Shown here: positions 51,276 to 59,919 of the stretch, one piece after another
Layout: each line of letters begins with the position of its first letter
How positions within the stretch are numbered: the stretch's first letter is position 1
Notes under the pieces: generated by a model
What the model was told of the DNA's origin: nothing
Database searches by the model: none
The model's input: only the letters and a program-made list of their open reading frames with translations
DNA from: Desulfomonile tiedjei
GTDB taxonomy: Bacteria; Desulfobacterota; Desulfomonilia; Desulfomonilales; Desulfomonilaceae
Assembly (NCBI GenBank): GCA_016212925.1
Contig: JACRDF010000027.1
Location: 1 to 64,000, forward strand
Length of the DNA stretch: 64,000 nt
Reading direction: 5' to 3'
Position numbers and translations under genes: made by a program

Positions 51276-51995
51276 CTATCGAAAGGCGGACCGGATGAAA
51301 GGCCACAGGAGTATCGCGTTTCCCAGCATTATCAGCAGGCCTACTATTAGAAGTCCTATATTTGCTATCCGGTCGAAGTCAGTCGGCTCCGCGTCCTGAA
51401 ACAAAGCATCATCGAGCGCGTGTAGGTCTACAACTAGTGGTTTGGCCCCCTCCTTAATAAATCTGAACATCATCCCCGGTTGATTGAGTTCTGTGCTCTT
51501 TCTCCCTGACATTAATGCCAGAAAGGCATTAAGTTTTCTTGCATCCTGCGGGTCCGCCAAATCTTCGTAGTAAGAGAAACCTCTGAAAAGAAATACGCTG
51601 AAAATCCAGGCCAAGAGATAACTGGCATCCTGTTTGAAGAAACTTTTCCTAGCCATTCCAGTGGAAGTGTTCACCAACCTTAATTTCCCAAGATCTATTC
51701 CGATTTGCCCCGTGAATCTCCGAACTAGGACGATCCTGTCCTTGTGGAGCCGCACTTCCTTAAAGAGCAGCAGATCGATAAGTGAAAGAATGAATACAAG
51801 AAACAGAAAGACAGAAAAAGGTCTAAAAAGTAAGTCCAGCGGGCCGGTGTATGGCGGAATGAAAGACATTCCACCCAAAAATAGAGCGAGTACGGCAAAG
51901 CAAAATGCTCTTAAGAGCACATGGAACTTTCGGTACCTCAAGACAAACAATGGCTCGTCATCTGACTTACTTTCCGGTTTGTCATTGTCTTTCAT
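51276..51995 (-). CDS. Hypothetical integral membrane protein
   Basis: 239 aa, no family recognised. Four hydrophobic segments (about 30-50, 54-75, 125-141 and 210-230), an acidic N-terminal tail and a cytoplasmic or extracytoplasmic loop of about 60 residues. The middle (LHKDRIVLVRRFTGQIGIDLGKLRLVN) looks like a PH-like beta barrel, as in some bacterial membrane DUFs. Start ATG 51995 has GGGAAAG upstream; a longer frame to 52079 reads through a REP-like sequence and is less likely. Confidence 0.6.
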   Translation of the reverse strand: MKDNDKPESKSDDEPLFVLRYRKFHVLLRAFCFAVLALFLGGMSFIPPYTGPLDLLFRPFSVFLFLVFILSLIDLLLFKEVRLHKDRIVLVRRFTGQIGIDLGKLRLVNTSTGMARKSFFKQDASYLLAWIFSVFLFRGFSYYEDLADPQDARKLNAFLALMSGRKSTELNQPGMMFRFIKEGAKPLVVDLHALDDALFQDAEPTDFDRIANIGLLIVGLLIMLGNAILLWPFIRSAFR

Positions 51996-52085
51996 TTTTG
52001 TTCGCTTTCCCTCGGCAGCCTCTTTCGCAAAACCGATGCGGTTGCCCCGGCTTCCGCACGGGGTCACCACGTCCTGCACGGGCTT

Positions 52086-52985
52086 TTATTGAGGCAGAAA
52101 CCCTTCCCCGTGTTTCTTCAGGATTTCCAGAAAATAGCCCAGGGGCAGAGAGACCGGCTCATCGCGGCGCATTACAATGTCGGACTGGAAGGCTATTTCG
52201 CCTTCCACAAGGTGTATTTGCTTGAGCACTCCTTGAGCCAGCTCCTGGTCTATCTCGTGGGACAGGATGAATGAAACGCCCATACGCCGCTCTATGTAAC
52301 TGAGTATGAAGCTGAGGCTTTCGGAATCCACCAGGACCGAAGGGGTAACGTTATAGCGTTTAAGCGTCTGGATGATCGCGTTGCGGGACCCTGAGCCGGG
52401 TTCCCGGGTGATCATGGATTCCCCATTCAGCGCCTGAATGGATACAGTTCCCTGAAGCGCCAGAGGATGATCCGGTCTGGCCACAAGCATAAACACAGCC
52501 TTGCCAAACGGAACAGCCTTAAGCTGCGAACCGTATTCTTGGCGAGCCACCACGACCAGATCTTCCTTCCTGCTGCGCAGCCTGTTCAGGAGATCGGCGG
52601 AATTCCCTTCACTGAGGCTAACGTGTGTTCTCGGGTATTTCTGCTGAAACTTGGCAATGATGTCCGGCATGATGATGCGCGCGTAAGCCTTGGTAATGCC
52701 GATTCTAAGCGTCTCGGAAGTGTCTTCCCTTCTTTTCGCCAGCAAGTCCTCCATCTGCCCGATTCGCAGGAAGATCCGCTTGGTCAGCAAGTACAGGGCC
52801 TCTCCTGTTTCCGTCAGCTTGTACTCCTGGGCCTGGCGGTAAAACAGTTGAACCCCGCATTCAGCCTGAAAAGAGCGAAGCTGCTGAGACACTGCCGGTT
52901 GCGTGATATGAAGGTGGTCCGCGGTCCGGCTCATGTTCAGGTATCGGCAGAAGTGGTGGAATGTCTCCAGATGATTGAGGTTCAT
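52086..52985 (-). CDS. LysR-family transcriptional regulator
   Basis: 299 aa. N-terminal winged HTH: MNLNHLETFHHFCRYLNMSRTADHLHITQPAVSQQLRSFQ, then a periplasmic-binding-like effector domain (about 90-295). It is divergent from the ubiX-ppox-phenylphosphate-synthase genes, with 462 bases between, the classic arrangement for a LysR protein that activates its divergent neighbours upon binding a pathway metabolite. Start ATG 52985; the frame extends to 53072 without a better ribosome site. Confidence 0.92.
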   Translation of the reverse strand: MNLNHLETFHHFCRYLNMSRTADHLHITQPAVSQQLRSFQAECGVQLFYRQAQEYKLTETGEALYLLTKRIFLRIGQMEDLLAKRREDTSETLRIGITKAYARIIMPDIIAKFQQKYPRTHVSLSEGNSADLLNRLRSRKEDLVVVARQEYGSQLKAVPFGKAVFMLVARPDHPLALQGTVSIQALNGESMITREPGSGSRNAIIQTLKRYNVTPSVLVDSESLSFILSYIERRMGVSFILSHEIDQELAQGVLKQIHLVEGEIAFQSDIVMRRDEPVSLPLGYFLEILKKHGEGFLPQ

Positions 52986-53023
52986 GGGTGACCTGGAAAA
53001 GAAGGATGATACCATTGTAGTAT

Positions 53024-53049
53024 AAGTTAATCTAATAGATCCATAACTT
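53024..53049. promoter_or_regulatory. Candidate LysR-binding dyad
   Basis: AAGTTA (53024-53029) and TAACTT (53044-53049) form an interrupted dyad with a 14-base AT-rich centre, just upstream of lysR. The remaining 400 bases up to 53447 show no gene. The rightward promoter is not obvious. Confidence 0.4.
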
Positions 53050-53447
53050 TTTATGACTTGACTTCTATACAAGATTACTTGAGAATTTTATTTATTGCAG
53101 ACTTGTGGCCCACCTTCGGGTCGCTACTTCCCGGATTCTCATGAATAGAATTTCAATCCTCCGGTCCCGTTCTGTTTCGATGCGAGCAATCAAGGCTGAA
53201 CGCCTTCGGCAGTATTAAGAAGCAGGTTCTTGGGCGACTTTTTTAGCAACTTATCATAATCCGCAATTTCACTGGGTCTCTGTGCTAAAAGTACGGGCAT
53301 GTCCTCGTATGACCGTACCGTCTTCCCATTAGGAGAGTAAGACGGTGTCCGCTTGACGGGGTACCATCAACTCTTTTTGGTGGCTGTTCCGGGCCGTAGG
53401 ATAAATGAAAGCTCAAACCGGCCTCGGAATAGCAGAAAGGGATTTGC

Positions 53448-54011
53448 TTGAGAAGAATCATTGTCGCAATCAGCGGCGCCAGCGGAGTAATTTACGGCGT
53501 CCGCGTCCTGGAAGTCCTCAAGGACATCGAGGAGATAGAGACTCATCTGATTATCAGCCGCGGGGCACGCATCACAATGGAGCTTGAGACATCCATGAGC
53601 CCGGAGCAGGTGGAAGGGCTGGCCGACAAGGCCTATCCTCCGGAGGACCTCGCTGCTCCGCTGTCCAGCGGGTCTTTTAGAACAGAGGGAATGATCGTCG
53701 CTCCGTGTTCCATGAAAAGCCTCTCCATGATCGCAATGTCGCTCAACGACAATTTGCTTGTCCGAGCCGCGGATGTGACCCTCAAAGAGCGGCGCAGGTT
53801 GGTTCTCATGCCGAGAGAGACCCCTCTTCATTTGGGACACCTCAGGGCCATGACGGCCGTCACGGAGATGGGCGGCGTGATTTTGCCTCCGGTCCCGTCC
53901 TTCTACCATCATCCGCGAAACATTGACGACATCATAAATCAGACTGTGGGCAAAGCCCTGGACCAGGTCGGTGTGAACCACGAGCTTTTCGATCGTTGGG
54001 GAGGCGGATGA
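53448..54011 (+). CDS. ubiX: UbiX-type flavin prenyltransferase
   Basis: 187 aa with a probable TTG start at 53448, preceded by AGAAAGGGA; no ATG is in frame nearby. RIIVAISGASGVIYGVRVLEVL (G10-A-S-G13) is the FMN-binding start of UbiX and MVIAP-like IVAPCSMKSLSMIA plus RRRLVLMPRETPLH are diagnostic. It makes prenylated FMN, the cofactor required by UbiD enzymes such as that at 58388. First gene of the rightward run opposite lysR. Confidence 0.93.
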   Translation: MRRIIVAISGASGVIYGVRVLEVLKDIEEIETHLIISRGARITMELETSMSPEQVEGLADKAYPPEDLAAPLSSGSFRTEGMIVAPCSMKSLSMIAMSLNDNLLVRAADVTLKERRRLVLMPRETPLHLGHLRAMTAVTEMGGVILPPVPSFYHHPRNIDDIINQTVGKALDQVGVNHELFDRWGGG

Positions 54012-54520
54012 ACAGGCAAGAGCTGGAGCAGATAGTGACCGGCTATATGGACTCTTACACTACGATGACTTTGGCGTGCACTTCCGAGGGCCAACCTTGG
54101 GCGGCAGCTGTTTTCTACGCCCGCGACGGTTTGGATTTGATTTTCTTCTCATCACGGACATCGAGGCACTCCAAGGCCATTTCGGAAAAACCCACCGCAG
54201 CCGCGACCATACATGGCGACTATCGAGGATGGAAGGAGATTAAAGGATTACAAATGAACGGCCGCGTGGAGCCGGTTTCCGGCAGATCAGCCCGCGGTCG
54301 TGCTCTATCGCTTTATTTGAAACGCTATCCCTTTGTCAGCGAGTTCTTCTCGTCCCCTCTGTCCGTTGGCGTGAGCGTGGCCAAGAAGATGTCAAAAATC
54401 GAACTCTACCTCTTCCGGCCGGAGCGAATCCTTTACGTTAACAATGAAGCCGGCTTCGGAACCAGATGGCAACTGGAAGTTCGGGAAGGGCAATCAGTCG
54501 GAGAACCGACTTTGGCTTGA
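54008..54520 (+). CDS. Pyridoxamine-5'-phosphate-oxidase-like flavoprotein
   Basis: 170 aa, split-barrel FMN-binding fold. MTLACTSEGQPWAAAVFYARDGLDLIFFSS is the first beta unit; then SRHSKAISEKPTAAATIHGDYRGWKEIKGLQMNGRV, typical of the PPOX superfamily. It overlaps ubiX by 4 bases (ATGA). Its place suggests an FMN-linked function in handling the prFMN cofactor or a flavin reductase role, which is inference. Confidence 0.82.
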   Translation: MNRQELEQIVTGYMDSYTTMTLACTSEGQPWAAAVFYARDGLDLIFFSSRTSRHSKAISEKPTAAATIHGDYRGWKEIKGLQMNGRVEPVSGRSARGRALSLYLKRYPFVSEFFSSPLSVGVSVAKKMSKIELYLFRPERILYVNNEAGFGTRWQLEVREGQSVGEPTLA

Positions 54521-54584
54521 GATTGGTGAAAGCGCAGTCGATGCGTGCGGCCCTGTAACGATCCCATCATGGGTGGCGAAAGAA

Positions 54585-54650
54585 TGTCATTGCGAGGGCG
54601 GAAGCCCGAATTTCCGCGAAACGCGGGGTTTCACTCTTCGCGATGGCAGC
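54585..54650. repeat. Shorter copy of the TGTCATTGCGAGG repeat
   Basis: TGTCATTGCGAGGGCGGAAG... runs into CTCTTCGCGATGGCAG, a diverged inverted end, with a hairpin (TTCCGCG-AAA-CGCGG) inside, related to 35685-35831. It lies between the PPOX-like gene and the synthase gene. Confidence 0.55.
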
Positions 54651-54684
54651 CTGACACCCGCCCCAACCAACAGGAGGAGGAGAG

Positions 54685-56517
54685 ATGGCTGACCTAAAGT
54701 TCCCTAGTCCTCATGAGGTGGAAAGACTTCCAGGAACCGACGGATGGGAGCGGATGTACCCGAATCACTATCAGTTCAGCACCGAGAACCTGGAACGAAA
54801 GAGTTACGAAGAGGGCATGTTCTGGTTCTACGACGGGCTGCACTATCCGGAACCCATGTATCCCTTTGACATTATCTGGGACGAGGCTTGGTTCCTGGCA
54901 TTGTCACAGTACAACAACCGTATTTTCATTGTGCCGCCGGCAAAGGGTATCGATCACCGCATTGTCAACGGCTACATCTACATCACGCCTCTGCCGGTGA
55001 CCAACCAGGAAGAGATCCCCAAGCGCGTGGAAGAGTTCATGAAACGCGCTGGTTACTACTACCAGAACTGGGTTGATCTCGAGAAAGCCTGGGAAGGAAA
55101 GATGCGAGGGATTATTCAGCAACTCGTCGACATCGAGATCCCGACCCTACCCGAAATGGAAGAGGAATCGGTGGTTTTCGAGGGCAAGGGGATTTCAACC
55201 GGCTACAGGTTGCTCAATGCCTACGACAAGCTCATAGACCTCGGCATCCTCTGCTGGCAGTACCACTTCGAGTTCCTGAACCTGGGGTATGCGGCGTACG
55301 TTTTCTTTATGGATTTTTGCCAGAAGGCCTTCCCGGACACGCCCCCGCAGAAGCTTACCCAGATGGTGAGTGGAATCGACGTGATTATGTACAGGCCGGA
55401 CGATGAACTGAAGAAACTGGCAAAACTTGCCGTTGAATTAGGCGTGGACGACCTCTGCCGGAAAGGCGATTGCGAGACCGTGCTGAAGGCAATGCAGGGT
55501 TCGGATAACGGCAAGAAGTGGCTGGAGGCTTTCGAGAAGGCTCGTGATCCGTGGTTCTATGTGTCTTCCGGCACCGGGTGGTATCACACCGATTTTTCCT
55601 GGAACGACGACTTGAACCTGCCTCTCTCCTTCATGAACATCTACATCGATAAGCTCAAGGCTGGAGAGTCTATCGAGCGTCCCATGCGGAAAGTGCAGGA
55701 GGAACGCGATAGGTTGACTGAAGGCTATCGGGCGCTGCTCAAGACAGACGAGGACCGGGCTACTTTCGATCAGATGCTGACTCAAGCCAGGACCGTTTTC
55801 CCTTACGTCGAGAACCACCTGTTTTACGTGGAGCATTGGTTCCACAGCATCTTCTGGAACAAGATGCGAGACGTGGCCAAGATCCTTTTGGAATTCCAGT
55901 TCATCACGGATGTCGAGGACATGTGGTTCATGACCCGTGCAGAGATCAAGGACGCACTCTGGGACGTGGTCACATCATGGGCCACAGGCTGCAAACCACG
56001 CGGACCTCTCGTTTGGCCCAAAGAAATTGCCTGGCGTAAACAGTGCATGGAAAGGTTCCGGGAATGGACTCCGCCTTCTGCTATGGGCACGGTTCCTGAA
56101 ATGATTAACGAGCCCTTCACCATTCTGCTCTGGGGAATCACTTCCGAGTCCATGGCCAATTGGGCCAAGCTAAAAGCGATAAAGGAAGGGGACGTCTCGA
56201 AGATCGTCGGGTTCGCCGGCTCACCGGGGACCGTTGAGGGTCCGGCTCGCGTTTGCCGTAATGTCAGGGAAATTGCAGAACTCCAAGAAGGAGAGATCCT
56301 TGTGGCTACCACGACCTCGCCGAGCTGGGCGCCCGCGTTCCAGAAGATCAAGGCAGCGGTGACCGATGTGGGCGGTGTCATGTGTCATGCCGCCATCGTA
56401 TGTCGTGAATACGGCCTCCCCGCGGTGGTGGGGACGGGCTCGGCGACATCGAGGATCAAGACCGGCCAGAGGATCAGGGTAGATGGGGCCACAGGGGAAA
56501 TAGACATCATCTCGTGA
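54685..56517 (+). CDS. Phenylphosphate-synthase-like large subunit (PEP-synthase C-terminal type)
   Basis: 610 aa, about 70 kDa. The C-terminal 90 residues are the swivelling phosphohistidine domain of PEP synthases, with H568 in DVGGVMCHAAIVCREYGL as the phospho-carrier. The rest is a substrate-binding barrel-like body without an ATP-grasp domain. Length and His position match the alpha subunit of phenylphosphate synthase of Thauera aromatica (about 70 kDa; His569 as I recall). It would phosphorylate phenol or a related ring using the phosphoryl group taken from ATP by the next subunit. GGAGGAGGAG precedes the ATG. Confidence 0.87.
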   Translation: MADLKFPSPHEVERLPGTDGWERMYPNHYQFSTENLERKSYEEGMFWFYDGLHYPEPMYPFDIIWDEAWFLALSQYNNRIFIVPPAKGIDHRIVNGYIYITPLPVTNQEEIPKRVEEFMKRAGYYYQNWVDLEKAWEGKMRGIIQQLVDIEIPTLPEMEEESVVFEGKGISTGYRLLNAYDKLIDLGILCWQYHFEFLNLGYAAYVFFMDFCQKAFPDTPPQKLTQMVSGIDVIMYRPDDELKKLAKLAVELGVDDLCRKGDCETVLKAMQGSDNGKKWLEAFEKARDPWFYVSSGTGWYHTDFSWNDDLNLPLSFMNIYIDKLKAGESIERPMRKVQEERDRLTEGYRALLKTDEDRATFDQMLTQARTVFPYVENHLFYVEHWFHSIFWNKMRDVAKILLEFQFITDVEDMWFMTRAEIKDALWDVVTSWATGCKPRGPLVWPKEIAWRKQCMERFREWTPPSAMGTVPEMINEPFTILLWGITSESMANWAKLKAIKEGDVSKIVGFAGSPGTVEGPARVCRNVREIAELQEGEILVATTTSPSWAPAFQKIKAAVTDVGGVMCHAAIVCREYGLPAVVGTGSATSRIKTGQRIRVDGATGEIDIIS

Positions 56518-56542
56518 GCCTTCAAGGGCGGAGGATCTATCC

Positions 56543-57622
56543 ATGGAAATCCGCGAATGCGTGCTCCCTTTCGAGGCATGCGATCTGACCATGGTGAACA
56601 GGGTCGGAGGGAAGTGCGCCAGCCTCGGCGAACTGCTAAGAGCACAGATCCCCGTTCCTCCAGGCTATGCGATCACCACCGACGCTTATGAGCATTTCCT
56701 GGAGGAAAACGGCCTTTCGCGGAAGGTATTGGCAAGATTGGACAATCTGGATGAACTCAACATCAATGAAGTCAATAGCGCCTCGGCCGACATTAGATCC
56801 TGGATAGAAGCCGGGACCATCAGCCTGCCAATGGAGGACATTGTAGCTGAGCACTACCGACTGCTGTCTCGAAGGGCCAGAACCCCAGCGGCTCCAGTCG
56901 CGGTCCGATCGTCGGCCACTGCGGAAGACCTTCCCAACGCGAGCTTTGCCGGCCAGCAGGATACATACCTTTGGGTGAGAGGAGTGGACGATCTGCTCGA
57001 CAAGATACGCAAGTGCTGGTCGAGCCTGTTCACGCCTCGGGCCATCTCGTACCGGATCAAGATGGGCTTCGATCACTCCAAGGTCCTGATAAGTGTGGCC
57101 GTCCAGAAGATGGTCAGGTCTTTTACCGCAGGGGTGATGTTCACTCTGAACCCCTCGACAGGCGACCCTGCAACCGTGGTTATCGATTCCAACTGGGGCT
57201 ATGGGGAGAGCGTGGTGTCCGGAGAGGTCACTCCGGATCAGTTCCAGGTTAACAAGATCACAATGGAAATCACAAAGAAGACCGTGTCTGACAAGGCGGT
57301 CTACTACACTACCGATCCAGAGACGGATGAGGTGAAAAAACTGGAAGTCGACGCTGAGCGCCGGGTGCAGCAAAGCCTCCTGGACGCGGAGATCTTGGAT
57401 CTGGCCAAGCTGGCCAAACGGATAGAGAAGCACTACGGAAAGCCCATGGACATCGAATGGGCTACGGAAAAATCACTCCCGTACAAAGGGGAGGTGTTCA
57501 TTCTCCAGGGCCGGCCTGAAACGGTGTGGAGCCAAAAAGAGGTGAAGCCCATCGTCGAGCCCAAGAAGAGCGCGCTGGAACACATTGTGGCCGGGCTCCT
57601 CGCGGGGAAAAAGATCAGGTAG
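56543..57622 (+). CDS. Phenylphosphate-synthase-like ATP-binding subunit (PEP-synthase N-terminal type)
   Basis: 359 aa, about 40 kDa. The ATP-grasp-type N-terminal domain of PEP synthase is complete: GGKCASLGEL, VAVRSSATAEDLPNASFAGQQDTYL, VMFTLNPSTGDPATVVIDSNWGYGES and the late MDIEWATE...FILQGRPET. It lacks the phospho-His domain, which the preceding subunit supplies, so the two together rebuild a whole PEP-synthase-like enzyme. 25 bases after the 610-aa gene. GGAGGAT precedes the ATG. Confidence 0.88.
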   Translation: MEIRECVLPFEACDLTMVNRVGGKCASLGELLRAQIPVPPGYAITTDAYEHFLEENGLSRKVLARLDNLDELNINEVNSASADIRSWIEAGTISLPMEDIVAEHYRLLSRRARTPAAPVAVRSSATAEDLPNASFAGQQDTYLWVRGVDDLLDKIRKCWSSLFTPRAISYRIKMGFDHSKVLISVAVQKMVRSFTAGVMFTLNPSTGDPATVVIDSNWGYGESVVSGEVTPDQFQVNKITMEITKKTVSDKAVYYTTDPETDEVKKLEVDAERRVQQSLLDAEILDLAKLAKRIEKHYGKPMDIEWATEKSLPYKGEVFILQGRPETVWSQKEVKPIVEPKKSALEHIVAGLLAGKKIR

Positions 57623-57810
57623 GAAATACGGTTGGACTGGGGCCTTTACGCCCGTGTTTACCGGTCCCGATAGGACAAGGGGAGCGCTCCTCAAGGAGCG
57701 AAGGGTGAAGTACGCCCCAAAAGGCAAGCTGAAGCCGTACTCGGTACCAAAAAGAATAATGTCCGTTTCACCAGCAGTTAGGCTTATGGGTTAACAACAA
57801 CGAGAGGCTC

Positions 57811-58191
57811 TCCGTCACCCCGGCGAAAACCCATAGGCGCTAACTTTAGTGCCTAACCTTTTTCGTCCCAGAGGGACGAGACGAAAGTAGCCCGGCGATT
57901 CATCGCCGGGAAAGGGGTTAAAGAGACCCGTAGTCCCAGAGGGACGGCCGAAGAAGTTATTGAGGAAGCTTACCGATCGGTCGTCCCTACCGGGACTAAA
58001 GAATTTTTTGATTTGTGCCTGAGCCGGCGATAAATCGCCGGCCTACTCTCAGGTGTTCCTCCGGAACACTGGGGAGGACGACCTTTAAGTTAACGCCTGG
58101 GCGAAAGCCGGGGTCCAGAAGTTGCGATAAGAAGGCACGATTGAATCCCGCTTTTCGCGGGACTGGATTCCGGCTTCCGCCGGAATGACGG
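57811..58191. repeat. Repeat-dense gene-free stretch
   Basis: Within 57623-58387 (765 bases) I see palindromes CGTCCCAGAGGGACG, GCCCGGCGATTCATCGCCGGG, AGTCCCAGAGGGAC, GCCGGCGATAAATCGCCGGC and a copy (58101-58191) of the CCGTCA...TGACGG repeat from 30946. A partial one begins at 57811. No gene is credible here; the ribosome site of the UbiD gene closes the stretch. Confidence 0.6.
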
Positions 58192-58387
58192 GACGCCGCC
58201 AGGCCCGGTGCCCAGGTCAGTGGCACCCAACAGCCCATCAATGTCGGTCCAGGGGTGCCACGGACCTGGGCCTCGGCAGGTCCGTGTTTGACTCAGCGGA
58301 TCATTCATTGTTTGGCCGGGCATTGGCATCAGGCCGCGGTAACGCTTGCTAAAGCCGAATAACAAGATTTTCAAGGAGAACTGGACC

Positions 58388-59806
58388 ATGAAGGAAATGA
58401 GAGATTTCATTAAGAGGTGCGAAGAAGAGGGAGAACTCCTGCGTATTAAGAAGGAGGTGGATCTGCACCTGGAATTGGGTCATATCGCCAAGCTCAGCGA
58501 AGAACGCAAGGGGCCGGCGCTCTTGTTCGAGAACATCAAGGGTTACGACATCCCCGTCCTGACGAGCGCTTTCACAACCGCCAGGCGTTTTGCCATCGCG
58601 CTTGAGATGCCTCTTGACTATTCCATTTGCGACATGGCTCGCCAATGGATGCAGCTCACCACCAAGAAACCCGTCAAGGCCGAGATTGTTAAATCAGGCC
58701 CCGTCTGCGAGATGGTCATAGAGGGCAAGGACGTTGATATCGAGGCCCTCCCTGCGCCTTTCTTCAATCCATTGGATGGCGGCCGATTCATAGGCACAGC
58801 GCACTACGTGGTTACCCAGGACAAGGAAACCGGATGGACCAACTGTGGCACCTACCGGATGCAGATCCACGATCGCAACCATTCAGGCATCCAGATCATC
58901 AAAGGCAAGCACGCGGACTTCCACTTCAACCAGCACAAGAAGGACGGCACAAAGATGCCCGCGGCCGCGGTCATAGGCTCGGACGCGGTCCATTTTCTCG
59001 TTTCATCGACCCTGGTGTCAGCCCAGGTGGATGAATACGACATCATCAGCACTCTCAGACAGGAACCCTGCGAAGTATTCATCAGCGACCTGACAGGCCT
59101 CAAGCTGCCTGCGCACGCGGAAATCATACTCGAAGGGTGGGTTGATCCCGAAGATCTCAGGGAAGAGGGCCCCTTCGGCGAATACACCGGTTATTACTCC
59201 GGCGCCAAAGGAGAAGAATGGCCGAAGCAAGTGCTTCATGTCGAAAGGATACTCCGCCGCAAAAAGCCTATCTTCTGGGCGACCACGGTCGGAAAACCGA
59301 TCACTGACACTCATATGATTCAATCTCTCAATCGTACCGCCACCTTGTGGACCGACCTTGAGGCCATGAAAGTACCGGGGATCAAATCGGTTTACTTCCT
59401 TCCCGAGTCCACGGGGCGCTATTGGTGCGTTGTTTCCGTGGAACAGAAATATCCGGGTCACTCCAATCATGCGGGCAACGCGGTGATTGCAACGACTACC
59501 GGCCATTATGGGGTCAAGGGAGTCATCGTCGTTGATCACGATATACCCGCGGACGACTGGGACAGGGTGATGTGGGCCCTTTCCGTCAGGTTCGATCCGA
59601 AGCGTGATGCCCAGATCATCGACCGAGGGCGCTCCACTCCACTGGATCCAGCCCTGCCAATTAATGCGCGGCATATCACGTCGAGAATCATTTTGGACGC
59701 GTGCACTCCATACGAGTGGGAAAGGAAGCCCATAGAGATCTTTCTAGACGAAAAAATGAAAGCCAAGGTCCTTTCTCAATGGAAGGACTACGGCTTCGAG
59801 GACTAG
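58388..59806 (+). CDS. UbiD-family prFMN-dependent decarboxylase/carboxylase
   Basis: 472 aa. The catalytic triad of the family is identifiable: R157 in GTYRMQIHDRN, E260 and E265 in EEGPFGEYTGYYSG (spacing 5 as in Fdc1). NHSGIQIIKGKHADFHF is part of the prFMN/metal site. In context with phenylphosphate-synthase-like and CoA-ligase genes it probably acts as a carboxylase on a phosphorylated aromatic, giving 4-hydroxybenzoate or a similar acid. Only one UbiD copy is seen, whereas Thauera phenylphosphate carboxylase uses two UbiD-type and two small subunits. AAGGAG precedes ATG 58388; an earlier in-frame ATG at 58346 lacks a site. Confidence 0.9.
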   Translation: MKEMRDFIKRCEEEGELLRIKKEVDLHLELGHIAKLSEERKGPALLFENIKGYDIPVLTSAFTTARRFAIALEMPLDYSICDMARQWMQLTTKKPVKAEIVKSGPVCEMVIEGKDVDIEALPAPFFNPLDGGRFIGTAHYVVTQDKETGWTNCGTYRMQIHDRNHSGIQIIKGKHADFHFNQHKKDGTKMPAAAVIGSDAVHFLVSSTLVSAQVDEYDIISTLRQEPCEVFISDLTGLKLPAHAEIILEGWVDPEDLREEGPFGEYTGYYSGAKGEEWPKQVLHVERILRRKKPIFWATTVGKPITDTHMIQSLNRTATLWTDLEAMKVPGIKSVYFLPESTGRYWCVVSVEQKYPGHSNHAGNAVIATTTGHYGVKGVIVVDHDIPADDWDRVMWALSVRFDPKRDAQIIDRGRSTPLDPALPINARHITSRIILDACTPYEWERKPIEIFLDEKMKAKVLSQWKDYGFED

Positions 59807-59919
59807 ACCATAGCGGTGCACGGCCGGCAGTCGCGGCCGACAATCGGGAAGCCTGTTTGAAACACCGCTTCGCATCCAGCCTTTAGGAAACGGGGCTTTG
59901 CAAAGGAGGCAGCTTCCTC

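Noticed and set aside
51996..52079. Longer N-terminus for the membrane protein at 51276
   Set aside because: The extension has no ribosome site and reads through a decayed REP-like sequence near 52030-52080.
52986..53447. Riboswitch in the leader of the ubiX gene
   Set aside because: I found no recognisable aptamer core, only a weak CCATCAA/TTGGTGG pairing near 53368.
57660..57790. Possible tRNA or small RNA after the synthase genes
   Set aside because: The hairpin GGAGCGCTCC has no acceptor/T-arm pattern and no cloverleaf can be built.
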